Positions 35,629 through 45,269 of a DNA stretch of 64,000 nucleotides are shown here, piece by piece. The translations under genes were made by a program, and so were the position numbers. Numbering within the stretch: the first letter of the stretch is position 1; each line of letters opens with the position of its first letter. The notes under the pieces are model-generated. The model ran no database searches. It worked only from the letters and a program-made list of their open reading frames with translations, and was not told the origin of the DNA. This DNA comes from Xylophilus ampelinus. GTDB taxonomy: Bacteria > Pseudomonadota > Gammaproteobacteria > Burkholderiales > Burkholderiaceae_C. Location: contig NZ_QJTC01000017.1 in NCBI RefSeq assembly GCF_003217575.1, positions 24,298 through 88,297 of the forward strand. The letters are read 5' to 3'.

Positions 35629-37521
35629 TCAACGCATCAGGCCTTGCACCGCCTCGCGCAGCTGTGCGGCGCCGTTGTGGGGATTGCCGGCATCGAAGGA
35701 CATGATGTTGTGCACTCCTTGCCTCCAGGGGCCGGAGCCGTCGGACTCGGCGAAGAACGACAGGAAGCGCGCGCCGTGGGCCGCGTGCCGCTGCAGCACC
35801 GCGCCCAGTGCATCCGCATCCATCGGCCGCAGTGGATGGAATTCGGTCACGCCGTAGGCCGTGCGGCCGGTGGAGTCGAACCAGTCGAAGAACGAGCGTC
35901 CGTAGCTCGCTTCGCCGTATAGGCTGACGCCCAGGCCCAGGGCCGGCGGAACGTCCAGGTCCTGCTCGACCGCGAACTTGCTCGTATCCCATCCCGGGTT
36001 GACGAAGGGCAGGATCTGGTGCGAGTAGATCCGGTCGGCAGGAATGCATGAACCTGCGACCACGGACCGGAAATGCGCCAGGTAGTCGCGCACCTGCTGC
36101 GCACGGAAGGCATTCCATTGCACGGCGAGGGGATTGAAGTAGTACGACGACAGCTCCGCCGGTCCGTCCAGGTAGGAAAGCAGGCCCGGCGGCGGTTCGG
36201 CGGCGGCGGGCAAGGGCGCCATCGGCAGGGGTCGGGGCGTGGCCTGCGTCCGGTCCATCACAGCGATCAGGCGGTCGCCCAGCGGGGCCAGGCCTCCGAC
36301 CGGCAGTTCCACGTAGATATCCAGCCGGTGGAGCCCTGAAGGCAGCGCGGCGTAGTCGAGGTCGAAGTTCCAGCCGATATCGGCCGTGCGGAACTCGGGA
36401 TGGGCCGCCGCCACGTCCTGGCGTCCGAAGCGCGCGGCCACCCTGCCCGCCAGGGTGCCGTTGAGGTAGATCCGCACCCAGGCCGGCTGTATGGCGGTCG
36501 CGCCGCGCAGGTAGACCCATCCCGCGACCGGCAGCGTGCCGGCGGCGTAGGCATCGACATGCTCCTCGTAGCGGCCGAGCGGCGTGGTGCGGATGTTTTT
36601 CGACGGCGGCACCACCGCATCGAACCCGGCATAGTCCACTCCCACGGCCCGGTTGAACCCCGCGACGCTGCCGAACCGCTGTTCCAGGAACCTGCGGAAG
36701 CCGCGGACGCTGGCCGCGCTGTAGTCGGTGATCGCATAGGGACCCGAGAACCCCATCCCGTCCTCGAAGCGGGGAAACATGTGGTGGAGTTCGCCCAGCA
36801 ACGTCACGCCGCGCACCCGGTTCCTGGCGGCAGGGTCCAGGCTGCAGATGCCGCCGAGCAGGGCGCCGACGACCTGCTCGCGCATCCGGGTGATGCCGTT
36901 GTCGGACCGCACGAAGGACCACGGATAGACATCGGTCTCGTAGTAGCGGTCCGGCTTGAGCGGGCCGTCTGCCGTCTGCAGCAGGTTGTCCGGGTCTTGC
37001 GCCAGCGCCGCCTCGGCGGGCGCCCCGCTGCCGAAATGGGTCGAGAACAGGTAGAGGACGACCGGCCGGTCGCTGTCGCGCACCGACCGCACCGCCCGCG
37101 CGACCGCGTCGTGGTCGATCTTCCATCCGTCGCCTTCACGCCGCAAGAATTTCAGCAGGGGCAGATTCAGGGTGTAACCCATCTCGAGGCGCCCGTCCCG
37201 GCTGATCCGGCGGTCGCCCAGCGCCTGCAAGGTGCTTTCGATCACCGGCGCGGCGGAGCCCTGGGCGCCCCGGCACCGGGCTGCGACCGCGGGCGCACGA
37301 GCGGCTTCGTCGGGCCGGTGTGCGAACAGGCACGCGTCCAGGCCCATCATCGGCGCGAGCAGCAACGGCCCCTGGCCGGCGACCGGCGTGCCACGGCCCA
37401 CGAGGACCAGCAGGCCCGTCAGGAGCAGCACCAGACAGGTCATCGCCGTGGAAAAGGAGGCGGCATGCGCCCGGGAGGAAAGCGCAGGCGTCACAGAGGC
37501 GGCGATGGGAGGCGATGACAT
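35629..37521 (-). CDS. Exported glycosidase-like TIM-barrel protein (GH42-like) with inserted beta domain
   Basis: 630 residues. A hydrophobic segment (TCLVLLLTGLLVLVGRG, near 27-43) gives export or membrane anchoring. The first part resembles clan-A glycosidases: VLYLFSTHFGS, GVTLLGELHHMF with a candidate acid Glu, and YSAASVRGFRRFLEQRFGSV, which is close to the helix of GH42 beta-galactosidases. Residues about 330-410 form a separate beta-rich part (GWVYLRGATAIQPAWVRIYL and LPSGLHRLDIYVELPVGG). The barrel then resumes with YYFNPLAVQWNAFRAQQVRDY and SLYGEASYGRSFFDWFD. The substrate is unknown; trimming or editing of the local polysaccharide is plausible. I am moderately sure of the fold, not of activity. 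Confidence 0.7.
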   Translation of the reverse strand: MSSPPIAASVTPALSSRAHAASFSTAMTCLVLLLTGLLVLVGRGTPVAGQGPLLLAPMMGLDACLFAHRPDEAARAPAVAARCRGAQGSAAPVIESTLQALGDRRISRDGRLEMGYTLNLPLLKFLRREGDGWKIDHDAVARAVRSVRDSDRPVVLYLFSTHFGSGAPAEAALAQDPDNLLQTADGPLKPDRYYETDVYPWSFVRSDNGITRMREQVVGALLGGICSLDPAARNRVRGVTLLGELHHMFPRFEDGMGFSGPYAITDYSAASVRGFRRFLEQRFGSVAGFNRAVGVDYAGFDAVVPPSKNIRTTPLGRYEEHVDAYAAGTLPVAGWVYLRGATAIQPAWVRIYLNGTLAGRVAARFGRQDVAAAHPEFRTADIGWNFDLDYAALPSGLHRLDIYVELPVGGLAPLGDRLIAVMDRTQATPRPLPMAPLPAAAEPPPGLLSYLDGPAELSSYYFNPLAVQWNAFRAQQVRDYLAHFRSVVAGSCIPADRIYSHQILPFVNPGWDTSKFAVEQDLDVPPALGLGVSLYGEASYGRSFFDWFDSTGRTAYGVTEFHPLRPMDADALGAVLQRHAAHGARFLSFFAESDGSGPWRQGVHNIMSFDAGNPHNGAAQLREAVQGLMR

Positions 37522-37566
37522 GGCGGGATCAGACGGAAGACAGAAAGCGGAAAAACCGACGCACGC

Positions 37567-38364
37567 TCAGTCGCGCGCGGGCCGCGGCGGACGCGACCGC
37601 AGGTAGCGCCACAGGACCGGCGTGGTCCAGAGCCGCCACAGGCCTTGCAGATGCCAGAAGAAATGCCGCGGTCGGCGGTGACTGGCGCGCTGGGCTTCGT
37701 GTTCGGCCTCGGCATCCACCCTGCACAGGCGGTAGCCGGCCAGCTGTACCCGCAGGCAGAAGTCGACATCCTCGCAGTACATGAAATAGCGCTCGTCGAA
37801 ACCGCCCACCGCGCGGTAGACCGCCGACGGCGCGGCCCACAACGCGGCACTCACCCATTCGACAGACCGGTCGCGCTGACCGAACACCCGCCGGCGCACC
37901 AGCGCCCAGGGCGTCACCGCCTCGCGTTCGCTGTCCTGTACCTGGCCATCCGGGTTCCGCAAACGCGGGTAGGCGCAGCCCACACCCGGCTGGCGCGAGG
38001 CAACGGACAGGCGCTGCCACAGCGCCGCGTCGTGGAACCGGAGATCGGGGTTGAGAACGCAGAACACATCGGCCCGCGCCCGCTCGAACGCCCGGTTGTG
38101 GTTGGTGCCGAAGCCCGCGGGGGTGGGGTTGACCACCTCGACCAGTTCGAAGGGCCACTCGTGCGCACCGAGTGCCGCACCCACCGGCGGCAGGTTGTGC
38201 GTCACGATCACCTGCCGCACCACGCCGCCGCCGCTGTGTGCCAACTGCCGAAGCAGGCCGGGCAGCCAGGCATCGTGGCCATGGCTCACGACCGACACCG
38301 AAAGCCGTCCCTGCACAGGGATGGTCGCGTGCGATTGGTTGGGGTTCAAACTTCGTCCGGTCAC
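37567..38364 (-). CDS. Family 2 glycosyltransferase
   Basis: 265 residues. GT-A fold features: RLSVSVVSHGHDAWLPGLLR at residues 20-39, NPTPAGFGTNHNRAFERARADVFCVLNPDL near 79-108 (the NPD replaces a DXD motif, as in rhamnosyltransferase-type GT2 enzymes), and VSAALWAAPSAVYRAVGGFDERYFMYCEDVDFCLR near 168-202, the acceptor/catalytic ED region. No membrane helices. It probably adds a deoxyhexose such as rhamnose, which is an inference from the subfamily look. It is divergent from the giant glycosyltransferase at 38462, leaving a 97-bp promoter region, and is followed by the glycosidase-like gene after a 45-bp gap. Confidence 0.92.
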   Translation of the reverse strand: MTGRSLNPNQSHATIPVQGRLSVSVVSHGHDAWLPGLLRQLAHSGGGVVRQVIVTHNLPPVGAALGAHEWPFELVEVVNPTPAGFGTNHNRAFERARADVFCVLNPDLRFHDAALWQRLSVASRQPGVGCAYPRLRNPDGQVQDSEREAVTPWALVRRRVFGQRDRSVEWVSAALWAAPSAVYRAVGGFDERYFMYCEDVDFCLRVQLAGYRLCRVDAEAEHEAQRASHRRPRHFFWHLQGLWRLWTTPVLWRYLRSRPPRPARD

Positions 38365-38461
38365 GTGGCAAAACGGCCATTATCCGGGGTGGCGATTCGC
38401 GGCACGCGGCCTGCCTCGCCCCGCCCGGCTCCGGTCCCGGATCGCCCGGCATAATCGCCGG

Positions 38462-41400
38462 ATGACTCAAAAGATAGGAGATCTGCACGTTTATCTCCGA
38501 GAAATCAAAGACGGTGAACGCACGTCTCTCTCCGTTCTGGCCGACCTGATCCCGCACGGTGCCACGGTGCTCGATCTGGGCACCGGCAGTGGCGCCCTGG
38601 GCCAGTACCTGGGCGAGACACGGGGATGCACCGTCGACGGCGTGACGTTCAACGAAGACGAGGCGGCCTGTGCCAGACCGTTCTACCGCACGCTCCACGT
38701 CGCCGATCTCGATACCTGCACGCTCGAGGAAATCTTCGCGCGCAGCAGCTACGACGCGATCGTGTGCGCCGACGTTCTGGAACACCTGCGGCTGCCGAGC
38801 CGCATCCTCGATGCCGCGCGGCATTTGCTGTTGCCCGACGGGCAGGTATTGATCTCGATTCCCAACGCGGCCTATTGCGGCCTGGTGGGCGAATTGATAC
38901 TGGGTGAATTCCGTTATCGCAACGAAGGCTTGCTCGACGGCACCCATCTGCGGTTCTTCACTCGGCGGTCCCTCGCGCGCTTCTTGCATGAAGCAGGCTG
39001 GACACTGCACGGCATCGACGAGATCCGGCGGGAACTCGTCTCCTCCGAATTTCAGCTGGCTTTCGACCGCCTGCCGCCAACGGTATCGCGCTACCTTCTG
39101 AGCCGGCCCGACGCCCTGACCTACCAGTTCATCGCCCAGGCGCGGCCCGGCGCTTCGGCAGATGCCGTCCTGCCCCCCGGGCCCGAGGATGGCCGCGCGA
39201 CCTTCACCGCAGAGTTGTATCTGGGTCGGGACGGCGGCTACCGCGAGGACGCGAAGCTGTTGGCGGTCGGCACCATCGGCCAGGGCCGGCAGCGGTTGCG
39301 CTTCGATCTGCCCCGCGGACAGGGCTGGACGCAACTGCGGCTCGATCCGGCCGACCGGCCCGGTTTCCTGCATCTGCACACACTCACGCTCTACGGAGAG
39401 CAGGGCAATCTGCTCTGGCGCTGGCACGGCACGCCCGAGGGCCTGACGGCGCTGCTGGGATCGTCCCGCCAGCAGATGGTGATGGCGTCGAGTGCATTCC
39501 TGCCGGATGGAGCGATGGTGCTGCTGCACGGCGACGATCCGTGGATCGAATTGCCGATCTCGGCGGCGATCGTGTCGGCCGCCACCGTACTCGAGGTGGA
39601 GCTGGGCTGGCCGATGTCGGCGGACTACATCGCACTGTCGGGATGCGTGCAGCAGGCCGAAGACGCCCGCAACCGGACGGCGGCGCAGCTGGCCGAGTTC
39701 GAAACCGCGCTGCAGCGGGAGCGCGGCGAACTGAACGGCGCCCTGGTCCGCGAACGCGGCGAGCATGCCGAGCAGCTCCGGCTGACGGAACAGCTCGCGC
39801 AGGACCATCGTCACCAGTCGGAACAGTTGGCGAGCGCCCATGCCGAACAGCTCGCGCGGGAGCGCGCGCGGCTGTCCGAGCAGCTGGCACTCGAACGGCA
39901 GCGGCTTACTGCGCTGGTGGAAGAAGAACGCGCGAAGTTGCATCAAGAGCAGATCAAGCACGAACAGATCGCCCGGATACTGGAGACGGTGCGCGAGCAG
40001 CGCTATTCGCTTAGCGAGCAAAACCGCTTGTTGCAGGAACAGCGCCGCGGCCTCAGCACCGAACTGCACCTGCTGCGCTCCGACCACCGCCGGCTGGAGA
40101 CCGAATTCACCCAGCTCGCGAACCATCTGCGCTGGATCGAGGAATCGACCGTGTTCCGCGCGACGCGGCCGCTGGTGCACGCCAAGATGCGGATCGACCA
40201 GCTCTTCGCTCCGCCGGCACCGGCGCTGGCCGAGTCGATCGGGCCAGCCGTGCCGCCCGCGACGACCCGCCCGCTGGCCGTGCAAACCACCGTCGACGTC
40301 ATCGTCCCGGTCTACCGCGGCCTGGAAGACACCCGTCGCTGCATCGAATCGGTGCTGCTGAATGCCTGCGAATCCCCGTTCCGGCTGATCGTGATCAACG
40401 ACGCGAGTCCCGAACCGGCGGTGACGGCCTGGCTGCGCCAGGTCGCAGACAGCGACCCCCGTCTGATGCTGCTGGAGAACGACGAGAACCTCGGCTTCGT
40501 CGGTACCGTCAACCGCGGCATGGCGCTGAGCAAGACGCACGACGTGCTGCTGCTCAACAGTGATGCCGAGGTGGCCAACGACTGGCTCGACCGCATCTAC
40601 CGCACCGCCTATTCGGACGAGCGCGTCGCCACGGTCACGCCGTTCTCCAACAACGCCACCATCTGCAGCTACCCTCGCTTCTGCGAAGACAACGAACTGC
40701 CGACCGGCTACGACACCGCCCGCCTGGACAGGCTCTTCGCCGCCGCCAATGCGGGCCAGGTGGTGGACGTGCCCACCGGCATCGGCTTTTGCATGTACAT
40801 CCGCCGGGCCTGCCTGGACGAGGTGGGCCTGTTCGACGTCGAATCGTTCGGTAAGGGCTACGGAGAAGAAAACGACTTCTGCCTGCGCGCGGCCGCCGCC
40901 GGCTGGCGCAACCTGCATGCGCTCGACACCTTCGTGATGCATGCCGGCGGCGTGAGCTTCGGTGCCGGCAAGAGCCCGCGCGAACAGGCCGCCATGGAGA
41001 CGCTGCGCCGGCTCCACCCCCACTACGAGCCCGAGGTGCACCGCTTCATCGGCCGCGATCCGGCCCGGATGGCCCGGCTCGCGGTGGACCTGGCCCGCGT
41101 GCGCGATGCCGGCTTGCCGGTGGTGCTGGCGATCATGCACGACCGCCACGGCGGCACGCTGCGCCATGTGGGCGAGCTGGCCGAGCACATGCGCGGCAGC
41201 GCCAGCTTCTTCATGCTGACCCCCACGCCCGGCGGCGTCACGCTGCGGCTGGTGGGCGCGGGCGAGGCCTTCGTGCTGATGTTCCGCCTGCCCGAGGAAT
41301 TCGAGGGACTGTTGACGGCCCTGCGCAGCATCGGTGTGCAGCACCTGCACTACCACCACATGCTGGGCCACGGGCAGCATATCGTGGAGCTGCCGCAGCA

Positions 41401-42490
41401 CCTCGGCCTGCCCTACGATTTCACCGCACACGATTTCTACACCGTATGCCCGCAGATCTCGCTGAGCGACAAGCGCAACGCCTACTGCGGCGAACTGGGC
41501 GTGGACCAGTGCCACGCTTGCCTGGAAAGCATCCCGGCGCCCGGCAATATCGACATCGAAACCTGGCGCGCCCGGTTCTCTCCGCTGCTGTCCAAGGCCC
41601 GGCACGTGCTGGTGCCGAGCCGCGACGCCGGCAGGCGATTGGCCCGCTACGTGCCCCAGGCCGACATCCACCTGGCCCCCCACACCGACATCGTCGGCCA
41701 CGGCGAAACGCCCGTTCCGACGCTGCAACCGCTCGGTCCCCACGCGCGCCTGAAGATCGCGGTGCTCGGCGCCCTGAGCCCGATCAAGGGGGCCGACGTG
41801 CTGGAAGACGTGGCGACCGAGGCGCTCAAGCGCAACAGCCCGCTCGAATTCCACTTGTTCGGCTACGGCTACCGCAGCCTGCGCACCCGCCCGAAGAGCG
41901 CGCTGACGGTGCACGGCAAGTACGAAGAAGACGAGTTGCAGGGTTTGCTGGACTGGCTCCAGCCCGATCTGGTCTGGTTCCCCGCCCAATGGCCGGAGAC
42001 CTACAGCTACACCTTGAGCGCGTGCCTGGAGGCGGGCCTGCCGGTCGTGGCGCCCGACCTGGGCGCCTTCGCCGAACGGCTCAGTGGACGGCCCTGGAGC
42101 TGGATCCGCCCCTGGGCCACCACGCCCACCGAGTGGGTCGCGTTCTTCGAGCGCATCCGCGAACAGAACTTCACCACCGGCCAGTCCCCCTCTCCGCAAT
42201 GGTTCGCCCTCATGGAGACGGGCGCCGACGCCTTGATCCAGGACTGGAACTACGCCCGCGACTACCTCGCGGGCGTCGGTGCGGCGCCGGCGGCGCCGAA
42301 CCTCACCCCGGCTTTCCTCGCAGCCTACCAGCCCGACCGCGAAGGTCTGCCTGGCCATGCCAACCGTGTGGCCCGCCAGCGCACGCTGGACATGCTGGTG
42401 CAGTTGCGTCGCATGCCGGTGTTGCGGGGCCTGGCGCGCGCGGTGCCGTTGCGCTGGCAGACACGGGTGAAAAGCTGGCTGCGGACATGA
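38462..42490 (+). CDS. Giant methyltransferase / coiled-coil / GT2 / GT4 fusion protein
   Basis: About 1342 residues from the ATG at 38462. Parts in order: SAM methyltransferase, 1-220 (GATVLDLGTGSGALGQYLGE at 32-51, DAIVCADVLEHLRLP near 96-110); a region of unclear fold, about 225-395; a coiled coil of about 160 residues rich in Glu/Gln/Arg/Leu, about 398-556, ending in ESTVFRATRPLVH; family-2 glycosyltransferase, about 608-860 (VDVIVPVYRGLEDTRRCIES, VTPFSNNATICSYPRF, GYGEENDFCLRAAAAGW); GT-B glycosyltransferase, about 880-1330 (IAVLGALSPIKGADVLED, PVVAPDLGAFAERLSGRPW). The coiled coil may hold a multienzyme complex, as in WbdD/WbbB-type polymerases that set O-antigen chain length. The exact glycan is unknown. 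Confidence 0.92.
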   Translation: MTQKIGDLHVYLREIKDGERTSLSVLADLIPHGATVLDLGTGSGALGQYLGETRGCTVDGVTFNEDEAACARPFYRTLHVADLDTCTLEEIFARSSYDAIVCADVLEHLRLPSRILDAARHLLLPDGQVLISIPNAAYCGLVGELILGEFRYRNEGLLDGTHLRFFTRRSLARFLHEAGWTLHGIDEIRRELVSSEFQLAFDRLPPTVSRYLLSRPDALTYQFIAQARPGASADAVLPPGPEDGRATFTAELYLGRDGGYREDAKLLAVGTIGQGRQRLRFDLPRGQGWTQLRLDPADRPGFLHLHTLTLYGEQGNLLWRWHGTPEGLTALLGSSRQQMVMASSAFLPDGAMVLLHGDDPWIELPISAAIVSAATVLEVELGWPMSADYIALSGCVQQAEDARNRTAAQLAEFETALQRERGELNGALVRERGEHAEQLRLTEQLAQDHRHQSEQLASAHAEQLARERARLSEQLALERQRLTALVEEERAKLHQEQIKHEQIARILETVREQRYSLSEQNRLLQEQRRGLSTELHLLRSDHRRLETEFTQLANHLRWIEESTVFRATRPLVHAKMRIDQLFAPPAPALAESIGPAVPPATTRPLAVQTTVDVIVPVYRGLEDTRRCIESVLLNACESPFRLIVINDASPEPAVTAWLRQVADSDPRLMLLENDENLGFVGTVNRGMALSKTHDVLLLNSDAEVANDWLDRIYRTAYSDERVATVTPFSNNATICSYPRFCEDNELPTGYDTARLDRLFAAANAGQVVDVPTGIGFCMYIRRACLDEVGLFDVESFGKGYGEENDFCLRAAAAGWRNLHALDTFVMHAGGVSFGAGKSPREQAAMETLRRLHPHYEPEVHRFIGRDPARMARLAVDLARVRDAGLPVVLAIMHDRHGGTLRHVGELAEHMRGSASFFMLTPTPGGVTLRLVGAGEAFVLMFRLPEEFEGLLTALRSIGVQHLHYHHMLGHGQHIVELPQHLGLPYDFTAHDFYTVCPQISLSDKRNAYCGELGVDQCHACLESIPAPGNIDIETWRARFSPLLSKARHVLVPSRDAGRRLARYVPQADIHLAPHTDIVGHGETPVPTLQPLGPHARLKIAVLGALSPIKGADVLEDVATEALKRNSPLEFHLFGYGYRSLRTRPKSALTVHGKYEEDELQGLLDWLQPDLVWFPAQWPETYSYTLSACLEAGLPVVAPDLGAFAERLSGRPWSWIRPWATTPTEWVAFFERIREQNFTTGQSPSPQWFALMETGADALIQDWNYARDYLAGVGAAPAAPNLTPAFLAAYQPDREGLPGHANRVARQRTLDMLVQLRRMPVLRGLARAVPLRWQTRVKSWLRT

Positions 42491-42545
42491 AGTACGCCGC
42501 GGGCACGGCCGTGCCACGGAAGCACGCCGTCGGCAGGAAGCATTG

Positions 42546-44600
42546 ATGCCGTCCACGCGGCAGCCCCTTTCGGCAGACGCCTTGCAAGAGCGGCTGCGGG
42601 AGGCCATCCAGCTACAGCAGGAAGGGCTGCTGGACGGCGCAGAGGCGATCTACCGGGACGTCCTGCGGACGCATCCGCGGCACCCGCTGGTGCTGCAGAT
42701 GTTGGGAGTCCTGGCCGCCCAGCAGCAGCGCCCCGCCGCGGCGCTGGAGCTTCTGCATGAGGCGATCGCACTCGCCCCGCAGGATCCTGCGGCGCACAAC
42801 AATCTGGGCAAGGTGCTCGCCGCGCTCCATCGGCACGACGAGGCCCTGGCCGCCTGCGACCGCGCCATCGCGCTGCAACCGCGGCATGCGGTTGCCCACT
42901 ACAACCGCGGCACCGTCCTGCTCCAACAGCGTCGGTATGCCGACGCCGTGGTCGCCTTCGAGCAGGCCCGGACGCTCCAGCCCGGCGTGGCCGGCCATTT
43001 CAACAACCTGGGATTGGCGTACGTCGGGCTGCGCCGTTCGCCGGCGGCACTGGACGCTTTCGACCGCTGCCTGGCGCTCGACCCCCGCCACCCCGAAGGC
43101 CTGGTCAACCGGGGCAACCTGCTGGTCAAGCTCGGCCGCACCGAAGAGGCGCTGGCCGACTTCGTGCATGCGCAGGCGTCGCGACCGGACACGCCCTACC
43201 TGCAAGGCCTGGTGTTGCATCTGCGCATGCAGCTGTGCGACTGGTACGGCTGGGCCGACCGCACGGCGGCGCTGCTCGACGCCGTCGGTCGCGGGGAGCC
43301 GGTGGCGCAGCCGTTCGACCTGGTGGCGCTGCCCTCCTCGCCCGCCCAGCAGCGGCGCTGTGCCCAGAACTATGCGCAGGAGAAAACGCAGGCGGCGCAT
43401 CTTGTGCCTCCCCTGCCCTGTCCGACGCCGGGGACTTTGGGGGAAAGCAGAATCCGCATCGGCTACTACTCTGCCGACTTCCACGGCCACGCCACCGCCT
43501 ACCTGATGGCGGGCCTGATCGAATTGCACGACCGCAGCCGCTTCGAGATCGTCGCATACTCGTTCGGCCCGCCGGGCGTGGGCGCGATGCGCGACCGGAT
43601 GGAACGGGCCTTCGACCGATTCGTCGAGATCGGCCACCTCACCGACGCGCAGGCGGTGGCGCTGGCCCGCCAGGACGGCATCGACATCGCGGTAGACCTG
43701 AAAGGCTTCACCGACGACGGCCGCATCGGCATTTTCCTGCAGCGTGCCGCACCGGTGCAGGTGGCCTACCTGGGCTATCCGGGCACCGCGGGCACGGACT
43801 GCATCGACTACCTGATCGCCGACGAACGGGTGGTGCCGCCAAGCCACTGCGCCTTCTACGCGGAAAAGCTCGCCTGGCTGCCCGAGAGCTACCAGGTCAA
43901 CGACCGCTACCGGCGCATCGCCGACCGCACGCCGCCGCGCGCCGAACTGGGCCTGCCGGACGACGCATTCGTCTTCTGCTGCTTCAATGCCAGCTACAAG
44001 ATCACGCCGGACGTGTTCGATGTGTGGATGCGCTTGCTGCAACGCGTTCCCGGCAGCGTGCTCTGGCTGTTCCACGACAGGGACGCCGCCGTGGCGAATC
44101 TGCAGCAAGAAGCCGAGCGGCGCGGCGTGTCGGCCGACCGGCTGGTCTTCGCCCGCAAGCTCGAACTGGCCGACCACCTGGCTCGCTGCCGGCAGGCCGA
44201 CTTGTTCATCGACACCTTCCACTGCAACGCCCATACCACCGCCAGCGATGCGCTATGGGCCGGTGTGCCGGTCCTGACCCTGCAGGGCGAAACCTTCGCC
44301 GCACGCGTGGCGGCCAGCCTGCTGCATGCGGTGGGCTTGCCGGAACTGGTCACCACCACACCGGCGAGGTACGAAGCCCTGGCCGGGCGGCTGGCCACCG
44401 AGCCGGCGGTGCTGGCCGGCCTGCGCGAGCGGCTGCGAGCAGCGCTTCCGGAGGCGCCGCTCTTCGACACCGCCCGCTTTGCCCGCCACCTGGAAGCGGC
44501 CTACCTCCAGATGCGGGACCGCCACTGCCAGGGGCTCGCCCCCGACCACCTGCGCATCGCGCCCATCGCCACGGGCAGCGAATCGCCTCAGGCGCGGTAA
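42546..44600 (+). CDS. TPR / SPINDLY-type O-linked N-acetylglucosamine transferase (GT41)
   Basis: About 684 residues from the ATG at 42546. Residues about 15-210 hold consecutive tetratricopeptide repeats (for example PAAHNNLGKVLAALHRHDEALAAC and AVAHYNRGTVLLQQRRYADAV). The GT41 catalytic part follows from about 300: RIRIGYYSADFHGHATAYLM, VDLKGFTDDGRIGIFLQRAA, QVAYLGYPGTAGTDCIDYLI, FVFCCFNASYKITPDVFDVW, and ADLFIDTFHCNAHTTASDALW with GVPVLTLQGETFAARVAAS. These enzymes put sugar from UDP-donors on Ser/Thr or Asn of proteins. It lies 55 bp after the giant fusion gene on the same strand and its 3' end overlaps the convergent methyltransferase gene by 13 bp. The target protein is unknown. Confidence 0.94.
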   Translation: MPSTRQPLSADALQERLREAIQLQQEGLLDGAEAIYRDVLRTHPRHPLVLQMLGVLAAQQQRPAAALELLHEAIALAPQDPAAHNNLGKVLAALHRHDEALAACDRAIALQPRHAVAHYNRGTVLLQQRRYADAVVAFEQARTLQPGVAGHFNNLGLAYVGLRRSPAALDAFDRCLALDPRHPEGLVNRGNLLVKLGRTEEALADFVHAQASRPDTPYLQGLVLHLRMQLCDWYGWADRTAALLDAVGRGEPVAQPFDLVALPSSPAQQRRCAQNYAQEKTQAAHLVPPLPCPTPGTLGESRIRIGYYSADFHGHATAYLMAGLIELHDRSRFEIVAYSFGPPGVGAMRDRMERAFDRFVEIGHLTDAQAVALARQDGIDIAVDLKGFTDDGRIGIFLQRAAPVQVAYLGYPGTAGTDCIDYLIADERVVPPSHCAFYAEKLAWLPESYQVNDRYRRIADRTPPRAELGLPDDAFVFCCFNASYKITPDVFDVWMRLLQRVPGSVLWLFHDRDAAVANLQQEAERRGVSADRLVFARKLELADHLARCRQADLFIDTFHCNAHTTASDALWAGVPVLTLQGETFAARVAASLLHAVGLPELVTTTPARYEALAGRLATEPAVLAGLRERLRAALPEAPLFDTARFARHLEAAYLQMRDRHCQGLAPDHLRIAPIATGSESPQAR

Positions 44601-45184
44601 CCGGGCAGCAGCAGATAGCGCAGCTGCTGCATCGCCGACCGGCGCAGCCGGATGCCGGCCGACATCGGCGGCTGGCGGAACACGCCGACCGTGTCGCCCC
44701 AGGGCGCGCTGTCCGGATCGGCGTGCGGCTCCCAATCGGTCGAGACCTCGATCAGCTCCAGCGCTGCGTACTTGGCCAGCGCCCGATAACCGTCGGGGTA
44801 GAAGCGCCAGCAGTCCTGCGGGTACCGATGCTCGGGTCCGCGCGAGGGCGCCATCAGGAAGATCAGGCCGCCGGGCTTGAGCACCCGCGTCATCTCCAGC
44901 CACGTCAGCCAGAAGAATTCGACATGCTCGAACGCCTGGCCCGAGACGACCACGTCCTGCGAATGGCTGGCGAACGGCAGGCGGTAGGGCGATTGCAGCA
45001 CCACGTCCACGTTCGGCCCGGCGGCCAGGTCGACGCCGGTATAGGCCCAGTTCGGGCGGCTGAAGAACTGCTTGTAGCTACCGTTGACATCGTAGCTCCC
45101 GATGTCGATGACCTTCAGCGCAGGCCGATCCGTCAGGTAGCGGCCCACGAGGCGCTCGACGTGTTCCAGGGAACTCTTGTGCAT
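44588..45184 (-). CDS. SAM-dependent methyltransferase
   Basis: 198 residues. Class I methyltransferase fold: LKVIDIGSYDVNGSYKQFF near residues 23-41 (motif I, with an unusual GSYDVNG loop), YTGVDLAAGPNVDVVLQS near 47-64, VVVSGQAFEHVEFFWLTWLE near 79-98 and RVLKPGGLIFLMAPSRG near 101-117. YPQDCWRFYPDGYRALAKYA near 121-140 is common in methyltransferases of glycan clusters. It follows the next upstream methyltransferase on the same strand and overlaps the GT41 gene tail to tail. The substrate is probably a sugar of the exported polysaccharide. Confidence 0.9.
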   Translation of the reverse strand: MHKSSLEHVERLVGRYLTDRPALKVIDIGSYDVNGSYKQFFSRPNWAYTGVDLAAGPNVDVVLQSPYRLPFASHSQDVVVSGQAFEHVEFFWLTWLEMTRVLKPGGLIFLMAPSRGPEHRYPQDCWRFYPDGYRALAKYAALELIEVSTDWEPHADPDSAPWGDTVGVFRQPPMSAGIRLRRSAMQQLRYLLLPGYRA

Positions 45185-45269
45185 GGAAAAAACTTCGGGA
45201 AACAGGCGGACCTGGATTGTAGGGAGCCCCGCGGGCGGCAGCAGGCAGCGGCAGGGAGGCGCCGCGCGG

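Noticed and set aside
37529..42607. Nearly 1700-codon minus-strand open frame opposite the methyltransferase-glycosyltransferase fusion
   Set aside because: Shadow frame: no recognisable domain, atypical amino-acid content, and it would cross the divergent promoter and run through several real genes.
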